Origin: Saxidomus purpurata
Taxonomy: Eukaryota; Mollusca; Bivalvia; Venerida; Veneridae
Direction: 5' to 3'
Length of the DNA stretch: 64,000 bases
Assembly: GCA_022818135.1 (NCBI GenBank)
Contig: JAFMSR010000018.1
Span: 22,755,498 to 22,819,497, forward strand
The notes below the pieces were generated by a model that was not told the DNA's origin, made no database searches, and saw nothing but the letters and a program-made list of their open reading frames with translations. A program made the position numbers and the translations under genes. This document shows, in pieces, positions 35,301-47,353 of this stretch. Each line of letters starts with the position of its first letter. Within the stretch, counting starts at the first letter, position 1.

Positions 35301-38073
35301 ATTTTGAACTTCGGTTGTGTCCTGTGAACGATCCTAACAAGAGAGCGACACAGGCATGCCTGGACAGACATGTTCTAAACATTGTTGGTCACGGCAGGAG
35401 ATATTTCATCACAACTAAGCAAGGCTCTGTGATTCTCCAGCTTGCCGTGATGCTACCGCCAAATGTACAATGCTCACAGTGTGTTCTACAATGGAAATGG
35501 GTAGCAGGTAATTTAAATATATAGATAATAATTATATACATATAGTCTTTTACATCTCAAAACGCGAGTTTTAAGTAAGAAGTAACATTTCAGTTTACAG
35601 CTTAAGATATGAGGCTTCATTTTTTCTATAGGAAGACAATGTTCCCTCTGATGTTAAAAGAGAACGCAACAGATGATATGTAAGTAATTGTAACGATTCA
35701 CTCTTGACTTCTACGATCATTATACTGAATCAGGGAAACTAATGTCATGATTAAAAAAATGGTCCTTGCATATCTCTACCAAAGGAAAGATGCTCACAGG
35801 TAGTAAGTTCATTTGTGTATAAGCTTCCTTCTATAAGCGGTACAAAAGTCGCGAAATACGGCGGCGTAAATGAGTATATGTACTTTAAATTCTAAAGGTA
35901 CAATCCCTTGGATTTTGCATTTTGTATTATAAACCCAATATAGAGCTAAATAGTTTGGCTTAAAAACAGCTAGTTCAGGAAACGCGGAGGAATAAATCAA
36001 TCTTCTATGACAAGAGAAGGCAATATAACTGTTGCGTGTTAAGTTAAATATGCTGATCATATGCACAACTCTGCATAAGGATGATCTAGAATAGATATTT
36101 TCCTTAAAATTTGCGCAATGAAAGAAATTTTAGATGTAAATTATATAAAAGTCGAAAACTGAAAGGTCACCTTGCAATTTTCAGACAAATACCATTTTAT
36201 ACTCGCCCTAAAAAGGTTTCCTACACCTTTTAAGCAATGAGATATATGAAGGGAAAACAATAAATGTCACCGTCTAGTCTCGAGTCAATATATTTCGAAT
36301 AAACGAAAAATGGATGCAACATATATTAAGCATTAATCACCAAAGCTCTCACTAAAATTCCTCTTAATTTAATTTATCCAAATCACATTATTTCATGAAA
36401 AACTTTATTCAACTGCCTATACTGTATAAATCCTTTTCTGTCGTAGAAGCATTGTTTTCATTGTTTTACAACTTGTGGTGCAAAATTGTTACCGACATGT
36501 GATGTTCTTTTGAAAATTGTTTGAAATAATTTATGTTTAAACTAAACTAAAACAATGCCAGTCTGTATTTACTAGAATTTAGATCATCTAGTAATTTTGC
36601 CCTTGCATTTTGACAGAATATGTTTACTTAATTGAATTAACATGGTTAGGCGTGTTGTACATTCAGGGGCTTATTACAATGTATGTAGATATAGAGTTTT
36701 AACATGAATTAAACACTTAACTGACAAAACACGCATTAACAAAATTGTCATAACCTGGAATGAACTAATAATGATTATACACTAGTAAATTAACAAAGAA
36801 GATGAAATTTGTAATTTCTCTGTCATATATTTTACTTTGCTCTACACCCACTTACATATACACCCACACCCTCTCTTTAAAATAGGTTGTAATATTTTAT
36901 TCCGGAGGTATTGGCTTCTTACTCTGTAAAGGGCAACACGCATAATTTACAACATTTGTTGCTTCAAAAAGTTATCAGGACGCATTGTTGTTCATTAGAC
37001 GAATAACCATCCACAATGTATCAACGGCAGCAAAGTGAGATGTTTCTTTAGTAACAGTACAATGTATTTCAGGACAAAGCATGGGACCTGATGGATATGG
37101 TGGTGAATGTCTAGGCTGTGGGAATCAAGAAAACTTTGTAAACTGTGCCGATATTGCCATCGGTAATACCGTCGTATCGCCACTTCCCTCTCTATCAGGT
37201 GACACGCCAGCCGAGGTACTACCACCAGCACCAACTCAAGCACCTGCTGCTGGTCCTGCATATAACACCTACTCTTCTGGCGGAACACAAAATTTACAGC
37301 CAAATATGGCTTTAGTAAAACAAATTGTAAATCAGCTTGCAGAAAAATTACGACCACAACTTTTTCCAACAACCACACCAACGTGGAGAACTCCTTCTCA
37401 AGTTCCTACGGCTCGAGTTACTGAGCCACAGTGGAACAAAGCCCAACCTCCATCTCCTCCACAACAGTCGTGGGGTGGTCCGCCAGTTCCTCAACAAAAC
37501 TCATGGCAAACCACATCTCAAGAGTCATACGACTGGTTGGGTGTTGCCAGTCAAATAACTGAAGCACCTGCATCTCATTTTCAAGCATACGAACCAGGAG
37601 AGTATCCGGAACCAGGCGAGAGTTCTAATTCCGCTTCCGGTCACTCTAACTCCGGACAGTCAGGTTATTTGCAGGGATATAATGACGCTATGCGTCAGCT
37701 AAAAGGTTCTTTTGGAGGGAACAATGTAAATCCTGCATTTAATGAAATTTCCGTACACATGCAAGAGTCACATAAACATAACGGTCAAATACAAACATGT
37801 CCGGATGGTTCAGAATTAGAATGTCGGGCAACAAACACTATGCTGGGTTCAGATTTTGATTCATTTTGTAGTAACGCTTGCAACTCAGGTCAATGTCCGA
37901 CAAATATGTGTTCTTGCTCGTGTCCCAATGGTGGAACGTGGCAAGCCGCTTCTTCTGGTGCCGGGGGCAATTGCTATGCTGTGGATAGAAGTAAAGGTTC
38001 ATCAATGGATCAGTGGTGTGTTTCAAATTGTAAACAAAACAACTGTCCCCCAGATTTGTGCGCCTGTCATTAG
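26354..38073 (+). CDS. Secreted AA15-like lytic polysaccharide monooxygenase (chitin-binding type-4 domain), complete, 3 exons
   Basis: Exons 26354-26524, 35132-35507 and 37073-38073 join in phase (GT-AG) to 515 residues. Residues 1-22 are a signal peptide; cleavage would expose His23 of HGRLIEPAARN, the N-terminal copper ligand. His111 in TSNHGGYFELRLCP is the expected second histidine-brace ligand. Other landmarks: CGVCGDPW with GPRDHEAGGK (67-85), VQCSQCVLQWKW, and GCGNQENFVNCADIAI (197-212), where Phe204 probably sits at the axial copper position. Asn102 is in an N-glycosylation motif. Residues ~215-405 are a Pro/Gln/Ser/Thr-rich linker; 433-515 hold two cysteine repeats. The family cleaves chitin or cellulose by copper-dependent oxidation outside the cell. 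Substrate is not predictable here. Intron 1 is 8.6 kb and full of repeats; intron 2 is 1.6 kb. Confidence 0.92.
26672..26895 (+). mobile_element. tRNA-derived SINE, copy B, in oxidase intron 1
   Basis: The head 'gagtcgctgacttgaaatca' with 'ctgtaatctctcgtagattg' and 'aagtttgagtcttgc' (box-B-like) aligns with the copy at 7458. The tail carries 'ctagtactggttcttcccag' and 'aaacttgctcatctgtaaaa'. It lies 150 bp past the exon 1 donor. Confidence 0.5.
28316..28600 (+). mobile_element. Second SINE type, tRNA-like head plus conserved core, in oxidase intron 1
   Basis: Begins with a tRNA-like segment containing 'ttggtcgagtgggttacgc' (box A-like) and 'ccgggtcgaatca' (box B-like). A body follows with 'cggtgctttacaccggtcat' and 'gttaaagaaccaagtggtct'. 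A conserved core of this style is known in metazoan SINE superfamilies described from bivalves (metaSINE/BivaMD type). I suggest that grouping from memory only. Confidence 0.5.
29914..30446. repeat. Dense array of ACGAAA / TTTCGT palindromic units
   Basis: Over about 530 bp, nearly every 20-25 bp contains TTTCGT or ACGAAA, often paired as 'tacgaaatattatttcgta' or 'atttcgtaaatacgaaa'. The sequence is therefore full of overlapping short inverted repeats, and neither strand is preferred. It lies inside the first oxidase intron. No coding potential. Confidence 0.8.
30883..31390 (+). repeat. Tandem array, ~158-bp unit, about three copies
   Basis: 'attgtaaac.aa...gaa.t.gacctgtatt' recurs at about 30892, 31050 and 31209. 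The array is closed by 'acgaacagacatacgaacgg' and an end like 'cttaatgcccttccacc...aatagcgggtgcataa'. Same architecture as the array at 4228-4795 but a different unit. Confidence 0.55.
31590..31665 (-). other. tRNA-like fragment
   Basis: On the minus strand 'ggtgcaggactgcaggttcgaatcctggcc' style sequence (31597-31630) carries a strong box B (GGTTCGAATCC) and a plausible T-arm. The D-arm and acceptor stem are not convincing. Probably a tRNA-derived SINE remnant. Confidence 0.3.
31960..32118 (+). repeat. 53-bp minisatellite, three copies
   Basis: Unit 'ctcgtgatatattgcccgt' plus 'ttccttttacatggaggac' plus 'aatataaaggttttt', starting at 31960, 32013 and 32066. Copies are nearly identical, suggesting recent expansion. 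Inside oxidase intron 1. Confidence 0.9.
32833..32990 (+). repeat. ~50-bp minisatellite, about three copies
   Basis: Unit 'ttccttg(c/t)cttgtaa' plus '(c)tatcagaatgtgtctttca' plus 'tcgcta'; the 'gtgtctttcatcgcta' block occurs at 32861, 32910 and 32962. Inside oxidase intron 1. Confidence 0.8.
37822..38070 (+). other. Tandem cysteine-rich modules at the C-terminus of the oxidase
   Basis: Residues 433-464 and 483-514 both follow C-x14-C-x3-C-x4-C-P-x3-C-x-C exactly. Each has an acidic/aromatic pair just before the second cysteine (DSFC, DQWC). The six cysteines per copy suggest three disulfides in a small extracellular fold, perhaps binding substrate or matrix. This function is inference. Confidence 0.8.
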
Positions 38074-38607
38074 AAAACCAATGCCCTTTTTGTTCTTTAT
38101 TCTTTTATGCCCATCCTCAGCTTTCCTTTCGAATGAACATGGAGGGTTTTAGCTTATGAGCCTCAAACTACAAAATAATGTCGTTAAAGCTAAGTAGCTG
38201 GTCGTGTAGTTTTGGGAGAAAGCAAATCAAGGGTGAATTTCGCAAGAAAGTTTACACAGAAAATGGATTTCAGTCTGTAAGTGGTCAGCGTTTTGTCCCA
38301 TACATGTGTATTTTAATATGCAGTACACAGATTGTCCTCCCCATTTCCTTGGGTCTATTATGTCAAATGCTCTCATTATTACATGTTTATTCTTTTACAA
38401 ATTGATCTTCAAACCTGCTGTACTTATTGTATAACTCATTATATATGTGTATTCTCGAATTCTTGTTATTTAATACATGTATACTACACTAGCTGCTAAT
38501 TAGGGATTTCAGGCAAGAGGTTTTTGACATTTAAGTTTATATTGCGTTGCTATCATCTTGTACATGTAGTATGTTTTGTTCTTGTCGCTATAGTATGAAC
38601 TGTGCTA

Positions 38608-38613
38608 AATAAA
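38608..38613 (+). terminator. Candidate poly(A) signal of the oxidase gene
   Basis: AATAAA about 535 nt after the TAG stop. Further AATAAA strings occur near 38868 and 39547, the last followed by an A-run, so longer 3' UTRs are possible. Confidence 0.4.
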
Positions 38614-40770
38614 AATTGATACACGTGAAAACTAAATATCTTGAACGCAGTGCTTAAACAATTTGGTCATAAACACTTTGGATCAGAAGATGAAGACTCT
38701 TCGATATTATCATCAGGCGATGGCTTTTCTGTTTTCTAATCATTTTCTACATTAACTGTATATCTCTATAGTCTTTGTTTTGCATTTTAATTTGATTTAT
38801 TTTACTTACTTTACCAAAAATGTGCTCTTTTTATACAATTGCCAGTATTCTGTCGACTGATAAAAGAATAAATTAACAATTAACGCTAAAAAGAAAGTTT
38901 ATCTGTGTGTCTTTGTAAGATAACAATTTGAAATGTAGCATTTGTAGATAAAAGGAAAGTCGCGTTTTCTCACATAATGGTGGTTTGATGTTTTCCTTTT
39001 CTTTTTGTTTTTGTTGTTGAAAAAGATATATTATGCTTGTAATTGCTCATGTTGTATGATATAAACAACTGTTACAGTAATTAATTTGTCTTTGTATGTC
39101 ATATTAATTTATTCATAATGTGCGTGCATATTTTGTTACCTAATTTGGAAATGTGAAACTGTTTTTGCGACTGTGTACACCATAAATGTTAAGCATTAAT
39201 TAATTTATGCAAGGTCTTTAAATATGGCCGCTTCTTGCAAATCTGACAGCTTTCATTTTGCAAAGGTTACTAGCAAATGTTGCAAACTTAACGGAAGAAA
39301 TGCAAGACATACAATGTTATGCATAATACGTTACAAATAGTCTTGACTCATGTAGTAAACAAAACCGGTTTTGTCATAAAAGTATCATTTTCAAAATACA
39401 TTTTGTTAAGTCGGAAATGTTCATTCGTTATGCTATGAATTATATTTATTATGTTAAATATATGTTGTAAAATGCCATACAAAGCGCAAGGTTGTGAGGT
39501 ACATGTACTTAAATTGCACGTTTCTCTGACCATGGTTTCAAAGGCAAAATAAAGATTTTAAAAAAAAGTTCTTTCTTGTATGTTTATTGTAAGGAAGAAT
39601 ACCATACAAACAGGACTGACAGTAACTTCTAGGTGTTATCGGACATGTGGTAAGCATGCGACATAAATTATGAATTTCGGAAAGATCTCTCAAAGGATAA
39701 TAATGGCATCGTCAGAAATAATGTTTAATCTGCACAAACCCATTCAGTAGACTGCTACATGTTCGATCTTTTGACTGTACCACTATCATAATCAAGGTCC
39801 TGCTTGTGACCCCGCTATTGTAGTGCATTCAGCATTGTCTTAAGACTGGTGGAATGTTGATTTGACTGCATATGCAACTCTATCTATTAGTGCACAAACA
39901 GGTAGAATGCCAAAAGCGCCAGGTATAATTCTGCGTGGTTGCTGCAAGAATACTAGTAGCAGGACGTGAACTGGACTTCACGAAGATTGTCGACTGAAGT
40001 GTTATTAGCTTCAAATGGCTCTGTAAGATAGGCATCCTTCTGATGGACCTACTCAAGAATATTGTGTAGTCTCGTCGGAAAGACAACCTCTTAGCTAGAC
40101 AGATCAACGGGACTTAGCGGCGCCGTCAGGAAGGAATCCTGTCGATTGGAAATATATACAGCAGTAAACGTTATCACTTGAATGTTGCTTGGATGAACAG
40201 TGAGCAAAATTCTGTGGCGCCGTCAAAGGTTTGTGATCGATTAATCAGTCATCGATTAATCAGTCAAAATCAGAAATTCTATTACATGTTCTGCTTAGCA
40301 AGTAAGACAGGCATTTTGCTCACAATGGTGTTTGATGGTACATTTCTTTTGTGGGAAGAGCTTCTACATTATTGTGCTAACCGGTGCTCAATTTTCGACA
40401 TTCAAAAAATCTACATATCCACTTAAACAGTTTACATGTTTTCTTTTCTTTTCCCACCTGATAAAGTGAACTAGTTATTAATACATACGAGTCACGTTGT
40501 TGTTGTCCGCGAAGGTCGGTCGCGTGACGTCCTGGTTATACTTTCTAATTAATTACGTGTCTTACTTGAAAATTAAAATGCATGTTAAACGTCAGTTAAA
40601 TACTCAGTCACTGAAACAAGTTAAAGTAAGAAGTACCATGCATGATCATCATGTGATACTTCAAAAGTGATCTCTAAGCTTACACACCAGAGTCTGTTAG
40701 AAGCGTCTGAGGCAAAATCGATTGATAGCTATGATCTAAATATGTTTAAACAGGTCAATGAAATTGAAAA
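38614..40770. other. Downstream of oxidase gene, nothing further recognised
   Basis: Probably includes the distal 3' UTR. The minus-strand open frame near 39880-40107 has no family resemblance that I can support. Confidence 0.35.
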
Positions 40771-41720
40771 ACAAGAGGGCCATAGTGGCCATATATCGCT
40801 CACCTGAGTGAACAGAGAACATCAGCAATACATGATGAGATTTGCACAATTCTTGACAACATATAAGATTCGCATTGTAGCAGACCTATGTGAGCAATTT
40901 TGGTATCATCTAAGCGACAATTCTGTGATGTTTGGTTGAACGTGGTTTAGAAGATGCTGAGGAGATGGCCATTTTGTACAGTGGAGGGGAACCATTTGAG
41001 CAATTTTTGTGGTGGACCATCCAAAGAACGGTCCTTTGGAATTTGGTTTTAATGTACCCATTAGTTATGGCGGAGATGTCGTTTACATAGTTTTCTATTT
41101 TTAGCTCTGGTGGCCATTTTTGCAGTGATGTGGAACCGTATAGACAATTTAGTTAGAAGACTATCAAATGAACATTCATGAGAAGAAGACGTCGTCAAAA
41201 GGGTTTCTGTTTTATTCCAAGCAGCCATTTTGTGTGATGATGTAGAGCGATTTGAGCAATTTTGAAGAGGGCCACTCAAGAAACGATCCTATGAAGTTAG
41301 CTTACAATGACCCAGTGGTCAAGTGGGAGATATCGTATACAACGTTCTAAGCAACATTCATGTGAAGTTGAAATTGGCCTAGTAGTTGAGGGGTAGATGT
41401 CGTTTAAAGGTTTTTCTACTTATAGCTCTAGTGGCCTTAATGTTCGTGTGAACACTTGGAAGAGGGCCATCCAATGAACACTTATGTGAAATGCGACTGA
41501 AATTGGCCTAGTGGTTAAGAAGCAAGTGCCGTTTAAAGGTTATCCTATTTTTAGCTCTGGTAGCATTTATGTAAGCGAGGTGGAACCATTTGGAAAATTT
41601 TGGTAGAGGACCACCCGAGGAACAATCCTGTGAATTTTGGTTGAGTCTGGACCAGTTGTTAAGTAAGAGATGTCGTTCGAAGCAATTGTTGACGACACCC
41701 GACGGACATTCGGTCATCAT
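40771..41720 (-). mobile_element. 'GGGCCATNNTGGCCC' element, diverged copy
   Basis: Opens with 'agagggccatagtggccata' and 'tcgctcacctgag', the reverse complement of the right end of the element at 54773-56523. The interior is made of diverged ~200-bp units carrying 'gtggaaccatttg..caattt' and 'gag(g)gccactc.aagaac.atcctgtgaa'. A stray unit is at about 42508-42560. The far end near 41720 is not well defined. Confidence 0.5.
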
Positions 41721-44700
41721 GTAAGCTCACCATTGAGCACTTCATACTTTGAACTAATTAGCTAAACCCACGCAAACATATACTTTTGTATGTAATTTTG
41801 TATAAGATGTTTTGTGTCCATTTTAGTCAATATTGCTGTATAGATATGTGCTGATGTATCTGTCTTTGTATTAAAGTCCTGTACATATTGAGTTGACATA
41901 TAAAACAAATATGAATACATTTAAACTTAATCAAATTTTACATGAAAACATCGTTGCATTGCAATTTTTACAAATTATGTCATCAAACCTTATGACCGTA
42001 AATCGAAATTGAAAACAATGCCTATAACAGCTTGACCAGTTTTAGAATGAAACAGTCGCCGCAAGAAAGGACACGACAAAAACAAGTAACATTATCGTGC
42101 CGTATATTATTTAAAAGGTGGTAGTGCTGTGGAATATATTACTTTTGTTTTGAGCTATAAAAAGTATGATGTTTTGGTGATTTCTGGAAGCTTCATCTTT
42201 TTGTTTATGACTCAGGCGTTGACAGTAACTTGGGCAAATAAAACATTGCTTCTAAAAACATCCATGTATTACGTTCTTCAAACATTAAATACGATGACAG
42301 GTTTCAAATATCGTCACCAAATAGTGGCCAAGACTGTCACAACTTTTACTGAAGTGATTAGAACTCCAGAAGGCAGCCATCGATAGTAGTAACACAAGTT
42401 CAAAGAAGGTAACTTTAAAATCGATGTGATATAAATAATTAAAAACTAACCCTTTCAATAACTGAAATATAAAATAAATGCATTGTTCCATTGTGTGCAG
42501 CGGAGCAACACCGTTTGAACAATATTGGTAGAGGCCAATCCAAGGATCAATCCTGTGAATTGTATATAAATAAATAAAAACTAACCCTTACCACAGCCGA
42601 AATATAAATTAATGGCAATGACTTTGCAAACAAAGATTATACCAGTGAAAGTAGAAAGGTATTGTTTCTGTTCATGAGGGTCCATCATACACTGCAGTAT
42701 AAAAGCCTCTGTATGTCTCACACTGCTTTAATAAGCCGCGGAGACTGCCCCCAATACTTTCACGGGATTCTAACAGAACCCATTGTAAGCCATGCAGTGA
42801 ACACCAGTGAACAAGTACACAGTTATTTCTTTAACCTTCGGTGTGAAGGAAGACTCCTAGCCACCCAAACGACACTGTTTCAGTACGGAAGAACCAGAAA
42901 TCATCTTAAAGTGGCTTGACAACATCTTCACATGAAAATGAACTGATAAACCTGGCTTGATGTGAACCTCATTGTGTGGCGATGGAGTTTTCGATTCACG
43001 GTGAATCACAAAGGTGTCCCAAAAATTACATATTCAAGAATTAATTAGTGTACTATAACCGAACATGCATTTGGTCTATGTACACAAGCGGCATGAACAA
43101 AAGGGACCTCCATTTCCCTATATCTCAAAAACACTTGAAGGCTATTGTGCACACACTGAACAGCAGATGATCATATCGAGTTAGCTATCACTAAGTAAAA
43201 GGTCATGGTCACCCTAAAGATTATTTGGCATGTGTGTATGCGAGTGACTGGGGCGGCCGATGTGGGCCTTATACGCCGACGGGTGACGTTGATTTTGGAG
43301 CAGAGAACCCTGCATGGGTGCTGTACGCAGCGTGGCTATGATAAATAATTCTCTACAATTCTCTGAGTTTTATTGAACTCACATAAACATTACATGGCTG
43401 TGGCTTAGACACAAAGAATTAGTTGCCTAGTATTTCTTACTAGAGCTTTGAAACTATGAGACTTACATTGACCTTAGAACTTATAAGGACATGCATGTTG
43501 TGCGCGAAACATTTTCCCATTTTTAAAATGTAACAAATGTATCCTAAGCTGTTACGAAATTATTATTGGGATGCCTTATAGTACTAGATCTATGCGCATC
43601 ACACTTTCCAATGAATGCTCTACAAATATGAAGTTGAACTGAATTCAATTTACAGTTATGAGGATCTGAAAGGACACTGAGTGACCAGATCTTATATACT
43701 AATCAAAACTCCTTCTTTATTTAATCATTAACCCTGCTTATTTTAAGCTATCGATGCAAAAAGTTATCATGTCTTATAAAGTAGATACTTCCGTTACATA
43801 AATTTCAAAATGATTCCATATGGAAAACAATTAAAATTAGGTTTTCCAAGAGCAGCAAGGCAATAGCCCATGTTAAGTCTACAGAGGTTTTAACGTTAAA
43901 TTAAGATTATCTTCGATAGCTAAATACATGTAGCTAAAAGTAAACTGTCAGATATTGGAAGGGTTGATAATAACATAAAGAAGGAAAAAGGCAAGTGGTG
44001 CGTTAGAAGTTTTGTTTAGTATATAATGCTTTAATTACCTTTTTTAATCCATGAGGGCTTTGGTTATTTAAAACATCGCTTTTATCAAAATGAAGTAGCT
44101 ACTCCGAGTCTTAAATAAAGTTATGGGTTTAAAAGCAGTAGTTCTGTAATCGGTGGTTTCCCGATCCCTGCTATACCTATGACGGGTAGATTAAACGGGG
44201 TGACCCAATAGGAGCCTCAGAAAAAAGTTTCCTTTTCGTGTAATACTGGAGGAAGTCACTTTCAACAGCATCTAAGAAATCATTTGAGACTTCGTGTCAA
44301 TTACTGCGATTCAGAAATCAATTCCGCACCTTTTAAAAAGATCTTATTTCGATTCAAACATGGCCAATATCACAGAAAGAAAAAAATGTGTTGTGCTATC
44401 TTTTACAGTACATGAACGTCATGTGACACAACATGGCATCAAAATCTGAATTACAGGTCCCACTTCCTTCTTTGATCATAAGGTTCCATCAGGTCAATTC
44501 CCTAAATCAAAAATAACCCTCATGTATTTAATTAACGTGTATCTGAACTGTCAGTCCATTTAAAAAAAAAACATGACTTTTTCGTCCTACTTGACACACA
44601 ATCCAGATACTGTCGTATGAAATCGTAGTTCTGGCTTACCAAAGACCACCTCACAAGCGAAATAGTCCCATCGATTTTAGGTTATATCTCTTTTCGCAAA

Positions 44701-45183
44701 GATAGGCTAACATGTAAAGGAGATATCTTTATACTGGTCAGAACAAAAATATCGCTTCAGTGTAACACAACTTAATAACAATGTGAGCTGCTATCTATTA
44801 CAGACCAAACGTGTTATAAATAAACAAGCCCCCAGAAACATACCATTATTCAGGAAAGCTAAAAAAGATTAATTCATGCTTACCATCAGCTCCAATGTCA
44901 ACATCATAAAAGGTCCTTCCAGTTGAAGACATTTGGAACACATGTAAACTCTTAATCCAAGAAGGCATATCTAAGTTTGTCCCAATTAAAATTTAAAATA
45001 TAGACAATAAGAAAATTCCCCAAAGGGTCACCTTAAACATCAAAAGATCAATTAGAAAAGCGACAAACTTTATTAAAAGGTCAAACTGCATAGCGGTCAA
45101 AATCAGTATACATGTATTAGCGAATTTAAAGCCAGATAACGTCTCATTTGAAGCACAAAATCAAGAAACCGTAAGCGGCATAC
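41721..45183. other. Intergenic, no gene recognised
   Basis: Apart from the stray repeat unit near 42508-42560, I see no supportable exon, RNA or element here. Part of 44220-45183 may be the decayed 5' region of the LINE that follows, but I cannot identify an endonuclease domain. Confidence 0.35.
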
Positions 45184-46114
45184 ATGTATAGGCCTATAGA
45201 AAATATACTAGATATGCAACATTCAGAAAACACACACACTACCAACTTTAACACTAAACGCCTCTACTTACTTAAAAAAGCCAGACAAGACAACAAAGGT
45301 CTTGTCCTACTTAAAATCAGACAAGTGGTAAATTCATCTCAGAAAATCCTTTTCAATTCCAGTCTGTTTTTTTTCAAATTGTTCTCCTTTGTCCCTGTCT
45401 CAGTGTGTAGGAATGCCCTAGGAAATAGAAAAAAGTACCCTGTAATGCCGACATTGCAATCGACCCAAAAGGTGTCCTGAAACTAATTTAAAACCTGAAA
45501 GTAGACAAGGCTGTTGGCCCAAATATGATAAAGCCAATTATTGTCCTGAAGAAGCTCTGCCGTGAAATCCTTTCATAGTATCACTGATCTAGTACTGTTC
45601 AACTCCCACCAAATTAAACGAAAGCAAACGTCGCCTCTCAATTGAAAAAATGTAATACTAACGCAAAACTGCATACCCATATCGCTAGTCTGTATTACAT
45701 ATATATGCAAACTCCTGGAACATAGTTGCATCTAGACTATCCACCTAATTCTCAAAACACAACATACTCTATGAGCTGCAACACGGGTTCTGTGAATATC
45801 GTGAGACCCAGCTCATCGAGCTAGTTGATAAAATATCCAAAATGCTCACCTCAGGTAAACAGACGGACCTTATCCTACTTGAATCTGACAAAGTCAAACA
45901 CCTTAACTTACTACTCAGACTCCAAGAACATGGTGTCCCCAATCAAACAGTACATGTCTTGGATCCATTCCTTTTAAATAGATAGGATCCCAGTCAGTAT
46001 AGTGGTTAACAGTTATACGTGTGGTCAAGTATCTGTTACATCAATAGTTCTGTCTTAGGACCTCTGCTCAGCATATACAATATATACATAAGTTATCTCC
46101 CTGGAGGTGCGACT
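45184..46114 (+). pseudogene. LINE reverse transcriptase, decayed, 5' part
   Basis: Plus-strand fragments in shifting frames read 'LLKKARQDNKGLVLLKI', 'DKAVGPNMIKPI', then from about 45765 'LYELQHGFCEYRETQLIELV' and 'VLGPLL'. These are the linker, early RT and palm motifs of a CR1/Jockey-like non-LTR polymerase. There are several stops and frameshifts, and it is interrupted at 46114. It resumes at 47237 with RLIADDTDIYCAV, the catalytic A-D-D motif. Confidence 0.8.
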
Positions 46115-47236
46115 GCTCTCAGTCCCTCGTGGCGTGCATGTCGCGGAGTAGGCGTGGGGTCTCGACGGAAACAAGATTTACACACACAACAGGATTTCGG
46201 TCCAAACGTACTTTGGTACACTACCGATCTAGTAACTGTCGGAGCCTCAGCTAACGACGAAGAGAGTGACCCCGACAAGGGCCGTTTGTTATACCAGCGC
46301 AGCAACGAAGACGCATGGTGTGAGATGACCACCACCCTACCAGAATCCCTGTGTGCCGGTGACGAGTGCCGGGTGACAGGGGATACAACACACAAAACAG
46401 CACGGTGGCGGCAGGTGGCTCTACACAGAAGACCTCCCGAACAGTGTTTGTGCTGGGGGAGGCATCCTTACTTGCCACGTTTCGGACTGGGTCATTCATA
46501 TCTAGGTCAAATTGGCCGCGTGGGTGACCTTCTTTTGGGACTATAAATTTCTCTTTAACAATAGAACTGGGAAGATCGTAGATGAGTTGTGAATTGATGT
46601 GTGCTGTAGGAATGCTGTTGGGCAGTGGGCTGGTATCCCAGCTCCTGACTAGTTCTGGAGTCACATCATGCTGCAGGAAACATGGAATGGGTGGTGTGCT
46701 CACTTCTGTTGGCCTGTCCATTCTGGGGAGCTCTGGAGTAGGTGGTGTGCTAGCTAACAGTGTTAGTTGGCCCGCTCGCGACTTGGGTGGAGCTCAGTAT
46801 CGCCTAGTTGTGTTTTTAGGCCGCTCTGGTGGGTTTTATGTTTTTTGTACTCACCCAGACTCTCGGCAGTGAATGTGAAGGGTTCTCAGCATGTGGGAGA
46901 CGTGCATTCGAAGTCTCTTGAGAAGCCTTTACAGTCACTGTTAGACAGCGAACATCTGTCGTGAGAAGACAACTAGAGCACCTGCATGCTGTGTGATGTG
47001 GCCGGCTCAGTCACGAGGCAATCACTACCTCACTACACGGATCTGATCACTCATTGAAAATCTCACCAGGAAAGCTCTGTGATACTGACTGGAAATTGCT
47101 GTCAGGTAAATTTCTCCTTTTCCTCTTTCTAGGCATGACGGGAGACATGCCGGGGACTCATCGGAAAACACAAGCTACACATGTAGCTTTTGGACGGTCC
47201 TTAATAAAATCTCTTTCAAATCAAATCAAATCAAAT
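46115..47236 (+). mobile_element. Unclassified retroposon inserted in the LINE, ~1.1 kb
   Basis: The insert is bounded by near-identical 14-bp direct repeats, CTGGAGGTGCGACT at 46101-46114 and CTGAAGATGCGACT at 47237-47250, the likely target-site duplication. Its 3' end is AATAAA followed by a (TCAAA)n tail, the mark of a non-LTR retroposon. It is GC-richer than its surroundings. Long open frames on both strands (for example 46019-46546 and the complement of 46251-46721) do not resemble any protein I know. A fragment of the same family is at 20253-20515. Confidence 0.65.
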
Positions 47237-47353
47237 CTGAAGATGCGACTTATCGCTGATGATACAGACATTTACTGTGCAGTCACATGCCTTTCTGATA
47301 GTCGAAGGTTACAAAACGATCTCTTTAAACTAGAAAAATTGCGGGACATGTAA
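47237..47353 (+). pseudogene. LINE reverse transcriptase, decayed, 3' part
   Basis: Encodes KMRLIADDTDIYCAVTCLS then SRRLQNDLFKLEKL, continuing the RT palm from 46114. It ends at a stop near 47351. The remaining thumb and tail regions are not recognisable. Confidence 0.8.

Noticed and set aside
36995..37381. 128-residue minus-strand open frame overlapping oxidase exon 3
   Set aside because: Antisense shadow of a well-supported coding exon; no resemblance to any protein.
39880..40107. Minus-strand 75-residue frame as a transposon piece
   Set aside because: I could not match it to any transposase or LINE motif.
46019..46721. Long overlapping open frames on both strands as a host gene
   Set aside because: They lie within or across the edge of a retroposon insert with target duplications; GC-rich composition explains their length, and no family is recognised.
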